Positions 28,538-39,302 of a stretch of 64,000 bases of DNA are shown here, piece by piece. Source of the stretch: JAPOUP01 sp965201085 (lineage in GTDB: Bacteria; Pseudomonadota; Alphaproteobacteria; Rhodobacterales; Rhodobacteraceae); NCBI GenBank assembly GCA_965201085.1, contig CBDAVS010000035.1, positions 19,839 through 83,838 on the forward strand, given 5' to 3'. Both the position numbers and the translations under genes were made by a program. Within the stretch, counting starts at the first letter, position 1, and every line of letters begins with the position of its first letter. The notes beneath the pieces are model-generated. The model saw nothing but the letters and a program-made list of their open reading frames with translations, was not told where the DNA came from and did not search any database.

Positions 28538-28867
28538 TGCGTAAAAATAGTTCCGGTCGGTGGAAAACGGTGGATATCCAGAGGGTAACGCGCGCCACCG
28601 GCATCCCGTGGACAGGATATACCGGCCAGCGTCGAACACCGACCGGAGGTCGACCCCGCGCGGCCGTCCCATCCTTCCCCGCTTGGGCGGCATCGGCTCA
28701 ATGATGGTCCATTCGGCGTCGGTCAGATCGTTTTGACTGTGGTCGTCCGGGCGCTTATGGAGCTGTTGGGTGGTCCTGTTCCAGGGCATGGCTCTCTCCG
28801 TATCTGGGTGCGTTCACCAACCGGAATGCCACATCCTGCGGGACCACTCAACTTATGGAACAAACTC
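28525..28867 (-). mobile_element. IS5-family 5-prime fragment fused to IS4
   Basis: It holds the IS5 left end and the first 86 or so transposase codons (MPWNRTTQQLHKRPDDHSQN) on the minus strand, then runs straight into IS4 sequence. The terminus ends in CAAACTC at 28867 and abuts an IS1634 remnant. Confidence 0.85.
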
Positions 28868-29577
28868 TGAGGGCGTCCGCCGGTCGGTCCTCAGCGGCAG
28901 GACCCGGGGCCGCGACGCCATCAACCGGCGGCTGGGCCGCGACCCCAGCCGCAGGAAGGTCGGCAGGCACCTCGACGTCACGGCGACCGACGACGGCCTT
29001 TCCTGGGCCCGGAACGAAGAAAGGGTCCAGGCCGAGGCCCGGCTCGACGGGATATACGTCATCCGCACCAGCCTGGAGGCGGACGCCCTCGGCGGCGCCG
29101 GGGCGGTGGAGGCGTACAGGTCCCTGGCCAAAGTGGAGCGGGCCTTCCGGTCGATGAAGTCCAACCTGCGTGTCCGTCCCGTTCATGTCCATGGCCCCGA
29201 CCGGGTCCGGGCGCAGTCTTCCTCCGCATGCTGGCCCATTACGTCGGGTGGCACCTGCGGCAGCGGCTGGCGCCGCCGCCGCTCGAGGACGACGACCGGG
29301 CGGGAGCCAAAGCCCGGCGGCGGTCCCCGGTGGAGCCGGCGAAGGTCCCGGAGAGGGCGCAGGCCAGGGCGGACCGCAGACGCGCCGCTGACGGCCCGCC
29401 CGTCCACGGCCTCCGCACCCTGCTCGACGACCTCTCCACCCTGACGCTGAACCAGATGGCCGTCCCCGGAAGCCCGGGCGCCGACGTGGTCCTCACCTCC
29501 CGGCCGACCCCGGTCCAGGAGCGGGCGTTTGAACTTCTGCGGACCAGCCCGGCCGCTTACAGTGCCGTGACAGGCTG
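28868..29577 (+). mobile_element. IS1634-family transposase remnant
   Basis: Two plus-strand frames together give the C-terminal third of an IS1634-type transposase: DGIYVIRTSLEADAL, SLAKVERAFRSMKSNLRVRP, then after a frameshift near 29220 MLAHYVGWHLRQRL and PVHGLRTLLDDLSTLT. The 5-prime part is missing at the IS5 junction. Inactive. Confidence 0.75.
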
Positions 29578-29739
29578 AAACCGCCCGGACGCCTGACGGA
29601 ATGGCGGAATATCAACAGGTTATCCCCTGTCCAACCGCGTCGCAAATGAGTGAGGTTCAGGTTAATCTTGAATTTACCCGTGAACTCCCGCCATTCGCAC
29701 TGTATCAACCAACGTAACCCGATCCTCTTGAGGCCGACC

Positions 29740-31647
29740 ATGACCGACACAGCTTCTCAGAAACCAGACGATCAACCAACGAAAAAGCGAGGTTCGACAC
29801 GCAACGAAGAACGCGCTCGCAAATTCAGAAACAGTCTGTCACCAGAACTGCTTCTGCGCTGGCTTGTGATCAGGGATGGGCCACTCCTTCCAAACGGTCA
29901 CCTTGTCGGTCTGGCAACCGCATCAACACGTTCCGAACCTGATGCGCCTGGAACCATGAAACGCATTCTGGAATCGTGGCCCGTTAGCTTCATCGTGTCA
30001 GGTCAAAGCGAACCCGCCCAAGCGGATTTGCCCTGCCTGATCCTCCGGTCGCTTGCGCTGGCCGGATTGGCGCGACGTGCGCTGGTCGCCGTGCATTCAG
30101 CCAGATGCCCCGAATGGAGGCACCGACTCGAAACGGATTTCCTGATCGATACGACATCGAACGGGAGTGGTGCTCAACTAACCTCAGACGCGCCCAATGT
30201 GGAGCTCGTTCATATCGAGTCATTGACGCCCACGGATCGAAAAGCACCATCCGACCAGCTTGATTGGGATATCGCAATTATTGACGGCACGGTCGCGGCG
30301 GTCCCGACCACGGCCATGGAAAACCTCCGAAACCGGTCCCGGGCGTTGCTAATCCTGACCGAAGCCGACCCGTCCAACGAACGGGATCTCGATATGATGA
30401 AACTATGCCAGCGCTCCGGTAGTTTCAGTTCCGATAGCGGTATAGTTCACGAATACTATAGATTGATCTCGGAATTCAAAAACGCCAACGGGCAGGTCCC
30501 CGAACAAGATGCGCAATTCCTTCGTCGGGCGATAGGCGAAGTCCGCGATCTGGATCCAAGTCACTGGAGCGTCATGATAGACGCGATAGGCGTACCGATG
30601 GAAACGGTTCTATTGCGCTGGATCAGAACCGGATGTCCGTTGGATCAAGGTGAAGCCAGTGCGATTCTGACGGCGCTCGAACTGGCGGCGCCTTTTTCGC
30701 GAGTGAACGCTCGACCTGAATCAAACGCTCCGGATCCAACTTTACAGAGCTCAAGCGAGAACGCCGAGACCCGGATCCCGTCACCCGTCGCTCTTGAAGA
30801 TATTTCGCAGCTATTGAGGGATACCGCGGATCGGAACGGAATTCTCCGCCATACGGACCATCCGGATGTTTTTGCCCTTGAAACAAATTCAGGCGAATCG
30901 ATTCGTATTACGGCTTCCAGGGACGCGCTTGACCCCGAAAACGATCACTCATCCGGGGATAGTCCCGAGGTTCGCTGCGAATTCGCCACCTATGGCGGAT
31001 CCGATTTCGATGATCTGCTGGCATTGCTACCGAATTCGAGCGTTCTGCCAAACTGGCTTCACAGAATGGAAGTAGAGGCATCCGACGGGGATTTCAACGT
31101 TACGAAGTCAGCATATGTCGTAAGTTGCAGGGACGGCGACCGATCGATCCTGTCAATGCGCGCTCTGATCAACGCCGAGGTCAACCCGGACAGAGAGCCA
31201 TCGAACGCATTCATCGCCAGCCTTGAACGCTACCTGCGACAGGAAGTGCGGTCTGAGTTGTCACGGATCAAGCGGGCCAGCAGCATCGAAGAGGCGAATC
31301 TCAATGCCGCGCGCCATCAGAAGGCATTCGCGCTCGAGATCGCCGCAGCCCTATTGCAGCAACTCGATCCTGACGAGAAATACGTGAACGCCCACGATTA
31401 CCTGATGTCCATCGCCAAGCGGCGGCGACCCATGCTCGTAACGTTGGACCGGGCGAGACTTTCTCGTCACTCGCCGAACCTGTTGGATGTCGCACAGGCC
31501 ATACCTGACGATGGCAGGTTATGCCTCAACATCCCACCCGCTCTTCTTTTTGCGGCGGATTCCGAAATCCAGGCGATGTCAACCGATCCGAAGACAGGAA
31601 TCGATTTGGAACGGCTGCGTGACGAGGTTGACCGCCTTCTGGAATGA
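29740..31647 (+). CDS. Unknown 635-residue protein, possible ATPase-dead SNF2-like
   Basis: The ATG at 29740 is chosen because GAGG lies seven bases upstream; the frame to 29650 has no supporting site. The N-terminal region recalls the first RecA lobe of SNF2-type helicases: LARRALVAVHSARCPEWRHR resembles motif Ia, WDIAIIDG sits where DEAH (motif II) is expected, and RALLILTEA sits where LTATP (motif III) is expected. No Walker A GxGKT and no DEAH are present, so ATP hydrolysis is unlikely. The rest (about 250-635) is charged and has no motif I know; no signal peptide or membrane span. Composition matches host genes. It stands alone between IS clusters. The SNF2 link is a weak inference. Confidence 0.6.
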   Translation: MTDTASQKPDDQPTKKRGSTRNEERARKFRNSLSPELLLRWLVIRDGPLLPNGHLVGLATASTRSEPDAPGTMKRILESWPVSFIVSGQSEPAQADLPCLILRSLALAGLARRALVAVHSARCPEWRHRLETDFLIDTTSNGSGAQLTSDAPNVELVHIESLTPTDRKAPSDQLDWDIAIIDGTVAAVPTTAMENLRNRSRALLILTEADPSNERDLDMMKLCQRSGSFSSDSGIVHEYYRLISEFKNANGQVPEQDAQFLRRAIGEVRDLDPSHWSVMIDAIGVPMETVLLRWIRTGCPLDQGEASAILTALELAAPFSRVNARPESNAPDPTLQSSSENAETRIPSPVALEDISQLLRDTADRNGILRHTDHPDVFALETNSGESIRITASRDALDPENDHSSGDSPEVRCEFATYGGSDFDDLLALLPNSSVLPNWLHRMEVEASDGDFNVTKSAYVVSCRDGDRSILSMRALINAEVNPDREPSNAFIASLERYLRQEVRSELSRIKRASSIEEANLNAARHQKAFALEIAAALLQQLDPDEKYVNAHDYLMSIAKRRRPMLVTLDRARLSRHSPNLLDVAQAIPDDGRLCLNIPPALLFAADSEIQAMSTDPKTGIDLERLRDEVDRLLE

Positions 31648-31682
31648 CCAACCTGCGGCAGGATGATTTATGGCTCATCCTT

Positions 31683-34474
31683 AGAGCTTAAATCATAACT
31701 CATTGATTTAATTAGTGTCCGCCAGAAAGCTGCCAGGCTGCGGTTTTTTGGGGTAAATGACGGAATTCGCCTTGCGGGGAATCACCGGATATGGCGGTCA
31801 GGGTATGCCGCGGAATCCGCCAATCCTCCCCTTCAGGAGCCCCCCATGCGCAAGGTCCACGACACCCAGCGGCGGCCCGGCGCCCCCGACATCAGGAGGA
31901 TCAGGCCGACCGTGAAATCGAGGGACGACATCCCGGCGATCCTGACCGGCCTCCAGGACCCCTGCAGCGACGAAGGGACCCGAAAGCGGCTGTCCGGGCT
32001 TCCGGGTCGGCTGGTGCTGCCCGGAAGGAGCCGCCGGGTCGGCGGGCCGGGGATGGAGCCGTTGACCATCCCGGTGCCGGGGGTCGTGAAGCAGGGTCCC
32101 GGGTGCGGTTTCGACCGGCTTCGGGAACTGGCGAACGGGCACCGGACGATCCGGCGAAGGCCGAAGGCCGGGCCACGGATCATGGGACGTGGACAGATAC
32201 GGATACGGATACCGGCGGCTGGTTGACAGCGTGTCGCTCCCCTCGCCGGAACTTCCCGCCGGGGTCGGAAGGACGGTCGTGGAGAGGGGCCACAGGGTGG
32301 CCGGAAAAAGCCTGGCGCCGCGTCGCGCGGCCGCCGTCATTCCTTCGTGGCCGGGACCGACGTGCATCATCCGACCGACCGCAGCCTGCCGATGGACGCG
32401 GCACGGTGCATGGTCCGGGACGTGTCCCGGGCCTGCGGGGGGCTGGGGCCGCCCGGCTGGTGGCGGAAGGAATACCTTTGCGGAAAGCTCCGCAGGCTCT
32501 GTCCCGGTGTCGCCACGTCACGGCTCGCCAACCCGCGCCCGGGGGACGTGGAGGCGCCGCTCCGGCTGGCCCTGAAGCTGGCGGACAGGGCGGAGGCCAG
32601 CTGCGCGGAGACCGACGGAACATCGGGTATCCCGGGGTTCGGCGACGGCATCCGGGGCTTCAGGGGCCATGTCAGGCACCGGGCGGACCTGATCGGACGG
32701 CGGATCCTGAAGGGCGGGACGGTCCCGCACCGCGGGAAGGTGCACCCGATATCCGGGCCGCACACCCGCTGGATATCGAAGGGAAAGGCCGGGGTCCCGG
32801 TGGAGCCCGGCGTTCCGGTCCGCCTCCCTGAGGACCGTCACGGATTCCTCCCGCACCATTCGGTGATGTGGGAGGGGAGCGACGTAGACGTGGCGGTCCC
32901 CATCGGCGGGGAGGCGCGGGCCCGGTTCCCCGACCTGTCGGTGGTGAGCTCCGACCGCGGTCCGCACAGCCCCCCGGACCGGCTGGGGCCTGCCGGGATG
33001 CCGGAGCCGACGCCATGCCGCGGAAAGGCAGGCTGTCGAAGGCGGACCGCGTCCGGGAAAGCGAGGTGGCGTTCCGCGGGGCGCGGCGCGCCCACGCCGC
33101 CGTCGGGTCGGCCATCAGCAACCTGGAGCACCGTGGCCCCGGCCGGGTGCGGAGCCACGGAAAGAAGGGTTTCGCCGGCGCCGTGGCGCTGGCGGTGCTG
33201 GCCGCGAACGTCCACCGCCCCGGCCTGATGCCGCCGGCGAGGGAGCGCCCCGTGCTCCCCGCCGCCGCCTGACCGGGGCGTCCACCGGTGAACCGGCCCA
33301 TGGAAGGTCCCGCCGCTGCGGGACCCGGACCGGCGTGCCCGCGGGCCGGCGGAGGCCCGGATGTTCACCATATGTTCCCGCCACCGGCCGTCCCGTCGAA
33401 GCCCCGGGCGGCGCTCCGACGGGCCCGGCCAGGGTCCCGTGAAGCCGGAATCCGCCGGATTCGGCCCGATCCCCGGAAAAACACGGGGTTTTCTGGCAGA
33501 CACTAATTATCTGTCCGTTTTTGCGGGTTTGGCTCCCGCGCCACCCGCCGGTCAGGAAACCCGCGGGCGGTGGGCGGTCGTTCGTGCCCCACCCACGCTC
33601 GGACCAATGGCGCGGGATGCCTCACCCCGGAGGCCAGGGATCTGTCGCCGAGGCGCTCATGTTCTTTCGGGAGGCGGCGGCACCGGCCTGTCCGGGCGAA
33701 GGTCCGCTCCACCGCCCGGCGGCGGTAAAGGACAGTGAACCCTGTGGCGTCCCCCGGTTTTCTGACGGTCCCGATGATGTCCGCCGGACCCGTTCCGTCA
33801 GGGCGTTGCGCGGCTTCGGCCCGGGGTGGTCGCCGCCGGCCCGGGGTCCGCGCACGTTCGGGGCCGTCACCGGCGGTTTCGCGATGGCATCCGGCGCGCC
33901 GTCCCGGTCCTAGATGCCGGCCGCATGGACCATGACGGTGACCGGCGTTCCCCCAGCGTCCGCCGCGACGGTCCGCTTCCGGCCCCTCACCTTCTTTCCC
34001 GCGTCGTAACCGCGGGGTCCGCCGCTCCCGGTGGTCCTCACCGACCGGCCGTCGATGGCGGCGGCTGGCTCCGGCAAACGCCCCGCGCACTGTCGGGCGG
34101 GGTCCCGCGGGAGTCGGGACATGCTTGGCGGACCGCTCGGGCGCCAGACGTGGAAACGGGTCCGGCCGGTGGAATACGATGGATATCGGTGGGTAGGGCG
34201 CGCCACCTGCGGCCGGTGGAGAGTGTGTGCCGGACACCGTCGAACACCAACCGCAGGCTCATCCACGGGGCCGCCCCACATTCCCCCGCTTCGGCGGCAT
34301 CGGCCCGACGATGGCCCGTCCGTCGTCGGACGGATCGTTCTGACGGCGGTCGTCCGGACGGTTGTACAGCTTCCGGGTGGTCCTGTCCCAGGGCATGGCT
34401 GTCTCCGGATTTGGTTAAATTCACCAACCGGAAGACCACATCCTGCGGGACCACTCAACTTATGGAACAAACTC
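31683..34474 (-). mobile_element. Divergent IS5-family element, interrupted by ISNCY copy 4
   Basis: A 31-base right-end fragment (GAGCTTAAATCATAACTC...) at 31683-31713 and the body at 33505-34474 form one IS5 element with ISNCY inserted between them. The minus-strand transposase is heavily decayed; GFTVLYRRRAVERTFARTG remains at 33503-34237. The left flank reads TTA but the right flank TAT, so no target duplication is left; DNA may have been deleted beside it. Confidence 0.72.
31714..33504 (+). mobile_element. ISNCY-family element, copy 4, near full length
   Basis: Both termini are present (AGTGTCCGCCAGAAAGC and TTTTCTGGCAGACACT), with a four-base duplication AATT on each side. The transposase runs on the plus strand in two or three frames: MRKVHDTQRRPGAPDI from 31846, then the DDE region (GTDVHHPTDRSLPMDAARC, VSRACGGLG) from 32347, and the end (HAAVGSAISNLEH) near 33100. 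Frameshifts break it, so it is inactive. It lies inside an IS5 end. Confidence 0.85.
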
Positions 34475-34993
34475 TATGACTGTCCCAGAGCATGGACTGA
34501 CGCTCCGTTCCACATACTTCGGTAGAGAGAAACAGAACGCTATCGGCTTGGCCATAGACCGTGCGGTCTTCGCCGAGACGTGGAGTCGATGCGGGAATAT
34601 CCGACAGGTCGTCGGACGGGGCACGATACATCCCCAAAGACAGTCACCAAGCCCCGACGATGCGGCATCACGGCCGATGACGATTTCCTCCACCGAAACC
34701 CGTATGCCCAGTTTGCGGAATGTCTCGATGCCCAGTCGTGGTTGTAACCGGCGGCGTTCTACAGGATGCGGACGTAAGGTCCTATTCACGAAGCTGGTCC
34801 AGTCTTTCCGCGGAACCTGGAATAGACGTTTCGCCGACATTGAGTACTTCGAATGCATCGAAGACAAAGGCATTTATCTCGGACGCGATGTCTAGCAGGG
34901 ACTCCACATCCTTTGTTGGTGATCTGAAACGGGCGGAAGGAAACCGGTGCCGTACGCCTGATGGCGCTCGAAGATGCTGTCAACGTCTTCCAT
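34475..34993 (-). pseudogene. HAD-superfamily phosphatase pseudogene
   Basis: Reading the minus strand from ATG at 34993 across shifts gives MEDVDSIFERHQAYGTGFLP, then SEINAFVFDAFEVLNVGETS with the HAD motif I (FDxFxVLN type), then KLGIRVSVEEIVIGRDAASS and DSVLFLSTEVC. At least three frameshifts (near 34940, 34790 and 34640) are needed, and the 3-prime end is cut off by the IS5 end at 34474. It resembles sugar- or glycerol-phosphate HAD-IIA phosphatases, which would fit the organophosphate locus next door. Composition is normal, not GC-enriched. Confidence 0.6.
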
Positions 34994-35196
34994 ACGTCCA
35001 GCCTGTCCGCCTCAAAACATCACGCTCGCCAGACGCGATTACCGCCCGTGGTAACCTGGGCGAAGAAAATGAAGGAAAACAACAAAAAAACATATTTCTG
35101 TCATTGAGGCTTCATAATTCCGGTCAGTATCCCCAATTACAGACGAAATAATTCGAAAATGAGCGCTTCATGATACCCCACTTCCAGTCCGAAGTG

Positions 35197-35257
35197 CAAC
35201 ACCGGCCCGCCTCCGGAGCGAGGGCGTGGCCCGAGCGGAGGAGGCGGGCCGGTGTTG
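35197..35257. terminator. Large inverted repeat at the IS30 end
   Basis: CAACACCGGCCCGCCTCC (35197-35214) is perfectly complementary to 35240-35257, giving an 18-bp stem with a 25-base loop just inside the terminus. It could shield the element from read-through transcription or take part in transposition; there is no U-run typical of an intrinsic terminator. Confidence 0.5.
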
Positions 35258-35467
35258 AGGGATTTTCCGGCCAGGGGCCCGGCTTCCACGCGGAATACGG
35301 CGGCTGTCCCTTCGGATCGGAGCGTAACCGGGCCTCCCGGCGGCGGCAGGGCCCCGCGGCGGGAGGTGGCGCGCCCGTCCGGGCGAGGGAGGGGGTGGCC
35401 CGACCGAAACCGGGCGGGCGCGCCTGCGGAATTCCCTCTCCCCCGTCGGCCGACGGGGCGAAGCGCC

Positions 35468-36433
35468 TCAGGGAGGCCGCGCCCGCGCGAAAGCCTCCGC
35501 CGGCGTCAGGTGGCCGGGCGCCTTGCGGGGGCGCGCGTTCAGGATGTCCTGGACCCGCTTCACGCGGGCGTCCGTGACCTGCCGCAGGTCGGTCCCCTTC
35601 GGCAGGTACCGGGGCGGCGGCCCGTCGGTGTGCCCGTTCAGGCCCCGCTCCCACGGGTGGTGGGGCGTCGGGAGGAGGAAGTCGGCCTCCAGCGCCTTCG
35701 CCACCTTCGCGTGCCCCGCGAACTCCCTGCCGTCGTACGCCGTGATCGTGTGGACCCTGGCCCCGTGACCCTCGGGAAGGTCGGTCATCGCCCCGCCGGC
35801 CGCCTCCGCCCTCTTTCCGTCAACCCGTCGGACAGGCGTGAATTCCGGGCATCCGTCAACGGGCGACACCACCGCACCGCCGTGTCCCCCGCCGATCACC
35901 GTGTCCGCTTCCCGGTCGCCGGTCCCCGCCTTCGCCCCGCCCTCTTCCGGGCGCTCCGGGATGTCCCTCCGGCCCGGGACATGACCCCGGCCCGCGTGGC
36001 GACCACCCTGCCGGTCCGGTTCCTTTCCCCGCCGCCGCAGGTGCCCGCAAGGCGTTCCTCCGTCCCTGCGGTCCGCGCGTACGAGGTCGTATATCCGCTG
36101 ACGGCCGACCATGCCGGGGTCCTCCAGCCGGAGACGCCCCGAGACCTGTTCCGGGCTCCAGCCCTCCTCCAGCTTCGCCACGACCTTCGCCCAGCGCCCC
36201 TCCGTCAGCTTCCTCGGGACCGAAGAGGCCCCGCTCCGGCGCTTGGTGGCCTTCCTCCACGCCTGTCCCTGCCGGTATCCCCGCCCGCCGCCGTTGCGTC
36301 GGATCTCCCGCGATATGGTGGCCGGATGGCGGCCCGGCCGCCTGGCGATGGCCCCGTTCGAAAGCCCGCCTTTCCCCGTCGCGTATATCTGGCATCTTTC
36401 GTCGAAGGTCAGATGACGGTAGCCCTCGGGCAT
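35468..36433 (-). CDS. IS30-family transposase, open but probably inactive
   Basis: 321 residues with an N-terminal HTH (GYRHLTFDERCQIYATGKGG, ATISREIRRNGG) and a DDE core (DREADTVIGGGH, AYDGREFAGH, PWERGLNGHTDG, YLPKGTD). The IS30 hallmark NEN-T-NG reads NGHTDG here, so the likely catalytic Glu is Gly. Other odd residues (W to R in D-W-E-A-D, L to P, Y to H) are all explained by A-to-G or T-to-C changes. Full length, but unlikely to work. Confidence 0.8.
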   Translation of the reverse strand: MPEGYRHLTFDERCQIYATGKGGLSNGAIARRPGRHPATISREIRRNGGGRGYRQGQAWRKATKRRSGASSVPRKLTEGRWAKVVAKLEEGWSPEQVSGRLRLEDPGMVGRQRIYDLVRADRRDGGTPCGHLRRRGKEPDRQGGRHAGRGHVPGRRDIPERPEEGGAKAGTGDREADTVIGGGHGGAVVSPVDGCPEFTPVRRVDGKRAEAAGGAMTDLPEGHGARVHTITAYDGREFAGHAKVAKALEADFLLPTPHHPWERGLNGHTDGPPPRYLPKGTDLRQVTDARVKRVQDILNARPRKAPGHLTPAEAFARARPP

Positions 36434-36637
36434 GACACTCTCCTATCCTGAGCACAGGGACTGTCGCCGTTATCTGGCCGATTCGCAGGATGCTGCACCC
36501 GAAACGCGGCTTCCCACCATCAACGGTGTTGCACTTCAGAGCGGAACGGGGGATACTATAAATTGCAAAATCGTGCTATTTTTTGTTGTTTTGTGGCATT
36601 TTTCGGTTATCGTATACGAAAGAGTGAAGGTGGTGAC

Positions 36638-37414
36638 ATAGTATCCAAGAAAATCAGAAGGTGCGGCCTGATCCAGCAGGTCGTTCAGGACAGAGGAAGT
36701 GTCAGCGTGGATGCACTGGCGGAGATGCTGTGAGTTTCGACGCAAACGATACGCCGCGACCTTGACAGACTTTGTGACGGTGAAACCCTGCGCCGTGTGC
36801 ATGGGCGTATCGAACTCGCTGAGGATCGTCTGAATACACCTTTTGATCAGCGCGCCGACACCAATCTCACCGGTAAACGCGCGATCGCCGAGCGGGCGGC
36901 AGCGCTGATACCGAACGGGTCATCGCTTTTCATTTCGATAGGTTCGACGCCGCTAAGCGTGGCGCGCGCGCTTCGCCACCGGAAAGAACTGACCGTCATC
37001 ACAAACAATCTCAGCGCAGCCATGGCGTTGAGCGAAGAGGTGTCTAACTGTATCATCCTGCCCGGCGGCGAGCTTCGGCTACCGGATCGGGATTTTGTGG
37101 GTGAGGGTGTGGTCGACTTCTTCGGACGCTATCGTGCCGAATTCGCAGTCTTCGGTACGGCAGGTATCGGTAAGGACGGAAGACTGCTCGAATTCCACCT
37201 GTCAGAGGTGCGCGCGACCGAACGCATGATAAGCAATGCCCAGAAATCGATCCTGGTAATCGATCATAGCAAATTTGGCCGCCTTGCTCCCGTTGCGGGA
37301 GCGATGATCTCGGAAATCGCTCTCGTTGTCTGTGACCGGCCTCCAACGGCACCATTCAGCCAGACCATCGAGACTCTCGGCGTGGGCATCGTATTCGCCG
37401 AGAATGCGGAATGA
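36638..37414 (+). pseudogene. DeoR/GlpR-family regulator with in-frame TGA in the HTH
   Basis: The restored reading is RGSVSVDALAEML-stop-VSTQTIRRDLDRLCDG, a DeoR helix-turn-helix whose conserved glycine codon became TGA at 36731-36733. The expected start also reads ATA (36638) rather than ATG. The effector domain (SLFISIGSTPLSVARALR, ILPGGELRL) is intact from a GTG at 36797 and could be made alone, without DNA binding. In such loci a DeoR protein senses a sugar or glycerol phosphate. It overlaps the ATPase gene by four bases. Confidence 0.75.
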
Positions 37415-38341
37415 CCGGAACCGATCACTTCGTTCAGATGGACAACGTCGCCAAACGCTGGAATGGGCAACTCGGCGTCGAAGGTGTTTCGCTGTCGATC
37501 CCGCACGGGTCGTTTATCGCGCTGCTTGGCCCTTCGGGCTGCGGGAAGTCGACGACATTGCGGCTGCTATCCGGTTTGGAACTGCCGGATGAAGGGCGAA
37601 TCACCATCGACGGACGTGATGTCACCACGACAGCTCCATCCGAACGCAACCTGTCGATGGTATTTCAGTCCTATGCGCTGTTTCCGAATCTGAGCGTGAC
37701 CGAAAACGTGATATTCGGTTTGAGGGTGCGAAAGGTACCGCGAGACGAAAGAGCCGAAAAGCTGCGGCGCGCATTGGAGATAACCGGGCTACTGGGCTTT
37801 GAGAATCGCAGGCCCGGGGAACTGTCGGGCGGACAGCGCCAGCGCGTTGCACTGGCCCGTGCGATAGTGGCGGGGCAACCACTTTGCCTGATGGACGAAC
37901 CGCTGTCGAACCTCGATGCCAAACTGCGCGCTTCGGTGCGCAAAGACATCAAAAAGCTGCAGTTGGATCTGGGAATCACGGTGATCTACGTCACCCACGA
38001 CCAGACCGAAGCGATGAGCATGGCCGACATGATCGTCCTGATGAAAGACGGCCACATTCAGCAGACCGGTACTCCGGAAGAACTTTACTACCAGCCTACC
38101 AACACTTTTGTGGCGGAATTTGTCGGTGCGCCACCAATGGCGTTGATCGATGCCGCGGCATTGCCTGGATTCCGGGACGCCGCACGAATTGGGCTACGTG
38201 CCGAGAATATGCGGATGGCCGACGCGGGTAAAGGTCGCCTAAACTGCAAAGTCACCGAATGCGAGTTCCTAGGGTCGGAAACATTCATCGGTCTTTCGCA
38301 TCCGGCGGCGACGGGTCTGACCGTCAGCCTGCCCGGCCTTA

Positions 38342-39299
38342 GAGTTTGTTCCATAAGTTGAGTGGTCCCGCAGGATGTGGTATTCCGGTTGGTGAACGCA
38401 CCCAGATACGGAGAGAGCCATGCCCTGGAACAGGACCACCCAACAGATCCATAAGCGCCCGGACGACCACAGTCAAAACGATCTGACCGACGCCGAATGG
38501 ACCATCATCGAGCCGATGCTGCCGAAGCAGGGAAGGATGGGACGGCCGCGCGAGGTCGACCTTCGGTCGGTGTTCGACGCGGTCCAGTATATCCTGTCCA
38601 CGGGATGCCAGTGGCGCGCGTTACCCTCTGGATATCCACCGTTTTCCACCGTCCAGAACTATTTTTACGCATGGCGGCGGAGCGGGCTCCTGGAGCGTCT
38701 CGTGCATCGTCTCCGGGACCTCGCGCGGCGGTGTTCGGGGCGCTCCGCGGAGCCGACCGCCGCCTCGATCGACAGCCAGTCGGTGAGGACCACGGAGAGC
38801 GGCGGGCCCCGCGGCTACGACGCCGGGAAGAAGGTGAAGGGGAGGAAAAGGCACCTGATCGTGGACGCCGACGGCACACCGATCGTCATGACGGTTCACA
38901 CCGCCGACATCCAGGACCGGGACGGGGCGCCGGACCTGATCGCGAAGCTGCTGGAGACGGTGCCCACGGTGTGTAGGCTGTTCGCCGACGGTGGCTACGC
39001 GGGTCCGAAGCTGCGGGACCGGCTTGAGGGGATGGGGTTGTCGAACGTGATCAGGATCGTCGAAAAACCGAAGAATGTCAAAGGGTTCACTGTTCTCTAC
39101 CGCCGCTGGGTGGTGGAGCGGACCTTCGCCTGGATGGGCCGGTGCCGCCGCCTGTCGAAGGACTATGAGCGCCTCTGCGAGAACTCGCTGGCATGGGCGC
39201 AGCTGGCCGCCTGCCGGTTCCTGCTCAGGCGGGTGGCGAGGGCGTCAACTCCATGAAAAACAATAGTTTAATGATATCAGTGACTTATGATTCAAACTC
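38342..39299 (+). mobile_element. IS5-family (IS1031-like) element, intact copy A
   Basis: Ends GAGTTTGTTCCATAAGT and ACTTATGATTCAAACTC, with TTA on both sides (38339-38341, 39300-39302). The best-preserved IS in the window, with an uninterrupted transposase. Inserted in ugpC. Confidence 0.95.
38420..39256 (+). CDS. IS5-family transposase, intact
   Basis: 278 residues: the DUF4096-like N-terminus (DLTDAEWTIIEPMLPKQGRM) and a complete DDE core with IDSQSVRTTESGGPRGYDAG, FADGGYAGPKL and WVVERTFAWMGR. The C-terminus LAACRFLLRRVARAS matches the family. All three catalytic positions are in normal surroundings, so it may be active and is the best reference for judging the decayed copies. Confidence 0.93.
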   Translation: MPWNRTTQQIHKRPDDHSQNDLTDAEWTIIEPMLPKQGRMGRPREVDLRSVFDAVQYILSTGCQWRALPSGYPPFSTVQNYFYAWRRSGLLERLVHRLRDLARRCSGRSAEPTAASIDSQSVRTTESGGPRGYDAGKKVKGRKRHLIVDADGTPIVMTVHTADIQDRDGAPDLIAKLLETVPTVCRLFADGGYAGPKLRDRLEGMGLSNVIRIVEKPKNVKGFTVLYRRWVVERTFAWMGRCRRLSKDYERLCENSLAWAQLAACRFLLRRVARASTP

Positions 39300-39302
39300 T
39301 TA

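Larger units (their letters stand above)
35191..36537 (-). mobile_element. IS30-family element
   Basis: Inverted ends GAAGTGCAACACCG (35191) and CGGTGTTGCACTTC (to 36537) flank one transposase gene on the minus strand. It lies between the HAD and DeoR pseudogenes. No target duplication was recognised. Confidence 0.85.

Noticed and set aside
35197..35257. CRISPR-like repeat or attenuator
   Set aside because: A single inverted repeat inside an IS30 end; no array and no leader peptide.
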